Shown one piece after another: positions 60,552 to 64,000 of a stretch of 64,000 bases of DNA. The stretch's first letter is position 1; every line of letters begins with the position of its first letter. A program made the translations under genes and the position numbers. This DNA is from Brucella cytisi (lineage in GTDB: Bacteria; Pseudomonadota; Alphaproteobacteria; Rhizobiales; Rhizobiaceae), in assembly GCA_012103075.1 (NCBI GenBank), contig JAAVLQ010000003.1, forward strand, positions 186,001 through 250,000, given 5' to 3'. Under the pieces are notes generated by a model. The model was not told the DNA's origin. It did not search any database and saw nothing but the letters and a program-made list of their open reading frames with translations.

Positions 60552-63353
60552 CACAGCGCCTCCTTGATTCTGGCCGCGCTGATCGGCAGCCGATAGAAAC
60601 GTTTACCCGTCGCATGCGCGATGGCATTGGCGCATGCGCCGACGATCGGGATCATCACCACTTCCGCCATGCCCTTAGGCGCATCCGTGCGTGAAGCCGG
60701 CGGCAGAACATGGCCCGTCTGCGTCCAGACCGCGACTTCGGAAGCGCGTGGCAGATGATAGCGGCTGAGACCCCATTCGCCGTTGCCGGGACCGTCGGCT
60801 CCCGTCGGCAGGTCTTCATAAAGTGCATGGCCAATTCCCATGGCGATGCCACCCTGAAGCTGACCAGAGACCAGTTCCGGCACGATCTGCGTACCGCATT
60901 CGAGCGGTCTTGTGTGACAGTAGCTTTTACCCCACCGGTGCCGGTGGATACAGTAAGCTCGACAAAGGGTGGCGCAGGGCGCATAGTAAATCGCGCCGGC
61001 GGCTGCGCGTTTTACAGGCGGATAACTGACCCGCGTGCGCGGCTGAAAGGCATAGCCGCCAGCCGTCATCGCAGCCATTCTGGCCGCATTGGCACCGTCG
61101 CCCCATTTGACCGACAGCGCGTCGATCGGCATCGTGATCGGCTTGCCGTCGACTACGAAATCGGCCTCGGCCGGGACCGCCGGTTGAAAGTATGGACGCA
61201 GATGCCCGTGATCAGTCCGCGTTCATGCGCCACGGCCGCCAGCCGCTCCATGGAAAGCGGCTCAAGCGATCCAGCAACCAGTTTGCCCTCGCGCCATTCT
61301 ACGTCTTCGAACTTGACTGGCACCGGCAAAAGTTGCCCGCCGTCGGGTCCACCCCAAATCGACAGGGCTGCTTCCCACAGGCCCAGTTGCAGCAGTAGCT
61401 TCGCGGCCTGCTGCGTTGCGTGGGGTGAAATAATAGGCCGAATTTGAAGCCGAACGTGGTGATGTGAAGCTTGGCACCCAATACGGGTCCTGCGCCAGTC
61501 TGTCTTCATCCTCCTGCGGGGTCGAATAGGGTTCCTCCCCGGTGTGGACCGGCATTTGCGGCCAGTCCTGAACCGCGAATTCGACCTCGTCCACGGGACG
61601 TCCGAGGAAGGGTTCGGCAACGAGCATCTGCGCCGTCGTTGATCCGGCACCGATTTCCGATGTGACGTGTCTCATTCTCAGACGTCCCTGCGCCGTCACC
61701 TCGATCTGCACGACCGCGGCCTCTGCAGCCGTGCCGAAGCTCTTCTGCACCGAGGCGAAGCCGATCCCGTACAACATCCCGGGATTGGTGGCTTCATAGT
61801 CGGCCTTCCGCCTTGCACGTTCCGTCCATAAGGGATCGCGCGCGGCAAGATCGAGGATTTCGCCCATTCGCAGATTGCCGGCCGGAGTGGCGCCCTGCGT
61901 GTTCTTCATTCCGGCCTGCAACACATTGCGCCGACGCAACTCGATCGCATCAATGCCGATACCGTCCGCCACTTCATCGACCAGCATTTCCGTCGTCGCC
62001 ATGGACTGAAGTGTACCATAACCGCGCACCGAGCCGGACGTTACGCCAATGCTCGGCAGCACTTCGACGGACAGGTCACTTTGCGGGAAATAATAGGCTG
62101 ACTGGGCGGATGCGACGGCAAGCGTGCCGATGGATGGGCTGAAATTCATGACACCGCCGCCATCACCGACCATATGGCACGTCAGGGTGCGAAATTTACC
62201 CTCATCGTCCACCGCAATCGCTGTTTCAATATCGAAGGGATGGCGTTTCAGGCCGAACTGGAAGTGCCGCCAGCGGTCAAGTGCCAGCCGTACGGGTCGG
62301 CCCTGCGAATAGAGTGCCGCGAGCGCCACATAGAAGGGAAACGGATGATGTTCCTTCTGGCCGTAGCCGACCGTGTAACCAGCCATGAAGTCGAGCTTGT
62401 GCAGCGGTAGCCTGCTTTCCTTGATCATGCTCATCGTCAGCTGCGCAACTGCATAGGGTGCCTGCGTCGCACCGACCATGCGCAGCGTGCCGCTGTCGCG
62501 CTCATACCGTGCCAGTCCGTTATCCAGTTCAAGCGCCGCGGGCTCAATGGACTGGCTGTAGAACTTTCGTGCGAATACCTGTGTTCTCTTGCCCGGATTG
62601 CGCATTTCGCCATTGATGCGGGCGGATTCTGCGCATCGCGGTACCGAATTGCGGATCGTCTTCTTGCGGCCATACGATGCCGGAAGCATCCGCTTTCGCC
62701 CTGACCATGGTGTTCTTCATCGAGGAATAACGGTCTTCTGCGTACGGATCGCCACCATCTACGCGGACGTGGCGCGCAGCCACATAGGCCGCGCGGGCAG
62801 CCGGCAACGCCTTGGCTCCGAAACGGAAAATATCCGTATTGAACTGCAACAGTTTCGCGGCAACGCGGAAGCGCTCATAATCGTGCCAGATGCCTATCGC
62901 CACCGGCTGCCCGAGCATGGGAGAGACGTTGCCGGGTTTGAGGAAAAACTCGCCATAGAATCCGGGTTCGGGCATGACCATATTGTCGGACGCAATCGTG
63001 TCGGCGTCGATCAGCACGTCGGGCCTGTATTGGCCGAGCACGGACAGATCCAGCCCCTCGTAGATCCGTTCCGCGCGCGGGATATGGATCGTCAGGGCAT
63101 AGGACTGATGATCGGGCCAACCGGGCAGATCGTGCGCGCGGCTATCGATCGCGAAGACTTTCTGCCCCGTCACTTTCGCCATGCCGTCGCGGCGATATCG
63201 CAGCGACCCGCCAGCGATCCAGCCGCCATCGGAGCCGACCGGCGATGGCATCATGTCCGCCCGCGCGTCGCCGAGCGGGCGAACTACAGCGGTGACACCA
63301 AGCGCTGCCGCAGCTTTCAAAAAATTTCGACGTGTCAGATCGAGCCTTGCCAC
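60551..63353 (-). CDS. Tat-exported molybdopterin-binding subunit (xanthine dehydrogenase/aldehyde oxidase family), about four frameshifts
   Basis: About 930 residues from a GTG at 63353 after AAAGGAGGG. A twin-arginine signal is clear: LTRRNFLKAAAALGVTAV to ADARA-like, so the enzyme is periplasmic. N-terminal domain: GSLRYRRDGMAKVTGQKVFA. Later FTLxxG-like RMVGATQAPYAVAQLTMSMI and VTSGSVRGYGTLQSMATTEM, then GIGFASVQKSFGTAAEAAVV, which are MoCo-domain segments. Shifts near 62690, 61500, 61440 and 61140; the tail has GIGHALYEDLPTGADGPGNG with the usual final Mo segment. Relatives are isoquinoline 1-oxidoreductase, nicotinate dehydrogenase NicB and acetic-acid-bacterial aldehyde dehydrogenases. 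The substrate is unknown. Confidence 0.88.
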
Positions 63354-63476
63354 GATCCCTCCTTTGTTACGCCTGATTTATGGAGCCGGGGAATGAAGCT
63401 CCGCCCTTCGCCGTTTCTTTGGCGACCGCAAGCCGACCCGGTCAGAGTTCCCCTGATTATCACGTTGGATAACGTT

Positions 63477-63492
63477 TGCAAATCGTTTTGCA
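63477..63492. promoter_or_regulatory. Putative LacI-family operator between the Mo-hydroxylase and lacI-type genes
   Basis: TGCAAA-TCGT-TTTGCA is a perfect inverted repeat with the central CG expected for LacI proteins. It lies in the 180-base gap of divergent genes, 45 bases before the regulator start and 124 bases before the Mo-subunit start. Confidence 0.5.
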
Positions 63493-63536
63493 TCGTATGT
63501 GACGCCGTGATATTCATATCGAAACTGGAGTTTGCG

Positions 63537-64000
63537 ATGAGGAAACCTACAATCGGCGACTGGCGGGGCAGCGGGCGTATCGGTAACGACAGTATCCCAC
63601 GCCTTTAGTGGAAAGCGTCATGTCGAGCCCGGAACTCGTCAGCGGATTGAAGAAATTGCCCGACAGATCGGCTATCGCCCCAATATCAGGGCACGACTGC
63701 TGCGCACGGGCACAGCAAACTCCATAGCTCTCATATCAAGTATGCCATTCGCGGTGGCTGCCGGTCCGTCGCGACTGGGCTTTCTGATGGAAATCGCGGC
63801 GGCTGCAGCCATGCCTGCCTTGCTGAACGGCCTCGCGCTTTCGATCGTTCCCCAATGGAGTCGGAGGGTGCCCTTGATGCCCTTGAGGTGGACGGTGTTA
63901 TAATTGTCGAGCCGACCGTTAATGACCCGGTGTTGGAATATTTTGACGATCGTAACATTCCGATCGTCTCGATCGGACGTGTCCCGGATCGAGATGATAT
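63537..64000 (+). CDS. LacI-family transcriptional regulator, cut by window edge, two or more frameshifts
   Basis: From the ATG at 63537 (MRKPTIGD) one or two bases must be restored to read the LacI headpiece: AAAGVSVTTVSHAFSGKRHV and TRQRIEEIARQIGYRPNIRA. This is the helix-turn-helix plus hinge. The effector domain begins TGTANSIALISSMPFA and continues in a further frame as DALEVDGVIIVEPTVNDPVL and IPIVSIGRVPD. The remainder lies outside. Divergent from the molybdenum hydroxylase operon, which it may control. Confidence 0.85.

Noticed and set aside
62589..63608. A 339-codon plus-strand frame opposite the Mo subunit and into the LacI start
   Set aside because: Shadow frame; the minus strand carries a Tat signal and Mo-family motifs.
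1..64000. CRISPR arrays, tRNA and rRNA genes
   Set aside because: No regularly spaced repeats, no cloverleaf-like or rRNA-like stretches were seen.

Overview
The window looks like part of an alphaproteobacterial (Rhizobiales, Ochrobactrum/Brucella- or rhizobium-like) accessory replicon or chromosomal catabolic region. The grounds are GC-rich coding sequence, many ABC importers next to GntR, LysR, LacI, SorC and ArsR regulators, and the general protein style. No rRNA, tRNA, CRISPR array or replication gene was found. The species call is inference.

Sequence quality matters throughout. Most long genes are broken by one or a few single-base frame changes, while the protein continues cleanly in another frame. 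I annotate these as one CDS each and treat the shifts as probable sequence errors. Truncated or composite genes are marked as pseudogenes.

Layout. 0-3.5 kb: a LysR regulator (cut by the edge) divergent from a VOC protein, a secreted SGNH hydrolase and an aldo/keto reductase. 4.3-20 kb: an FCD-type GntR regulator, an omega-aminotransferase, a TorT-like/RbsAC-like importer followed by hydantoinase/oxoprolinase HyuA-HyuB, then on the minus strand LhgO plus a semialdehyde-type dehydrogenase, a second GntR regulator and a second VOC protein. 20.8-31.6 kb: a long plus-strand operon with a fused E1 alpha-beta and an E2 of a 2-oxoacid dehydrogenase, a PotFGHI-like importer (binding protein, two permeases, ATPase), a class IV aminotransferase and a two-part transketolase. 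Two DNA motifs tie these blocks together: a TATGATGCATCATA palindrome before the GntR/aminotransferase pair and before lhgO, and paired ATTGGATACAT sites before the TorT-like operon and between the VOC gene and the E1 operon.

31.6-40 kb is a mobile-element graveyard: an IS110 remnant, an IS630 element with a TA duplication inside a reconstructible membrane-protein gene, one IS30 next to or inside another, and a Tn3 transposase fragment, with unrecognised cargo between them (an exported protein and a PQQ-like propeller protein).

39.96-47.6 kb is an autoinducer-2 Lsr locus: lsrR-lsrK-lsrG on the minus strand, divergent from lsrA-lsrC-lsrD-lsrB. lsrF and luxS are not seen. A composite aldolase/dehydrogenase remnant follows lsrB. 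48.5-55.3 kb is a minus-strand arabinoside operon: ArsR-type regulator, GH51 arabinofuranosidase, MalK-, binding-protein-, MalF- and MalG-type genes. A ParD/ParE pair and a truncated AAA ATPase lie at 55.8-57.1 kb. 57.2-63.4 kb is a molybdenum hydroxylase operon (Tat-exported Mo subunit, 2Fe-2S subunit, three-haem cytochrome c, XdhC, MocA-like protein), divergent from a LacI-type regulator cut by the right edge.
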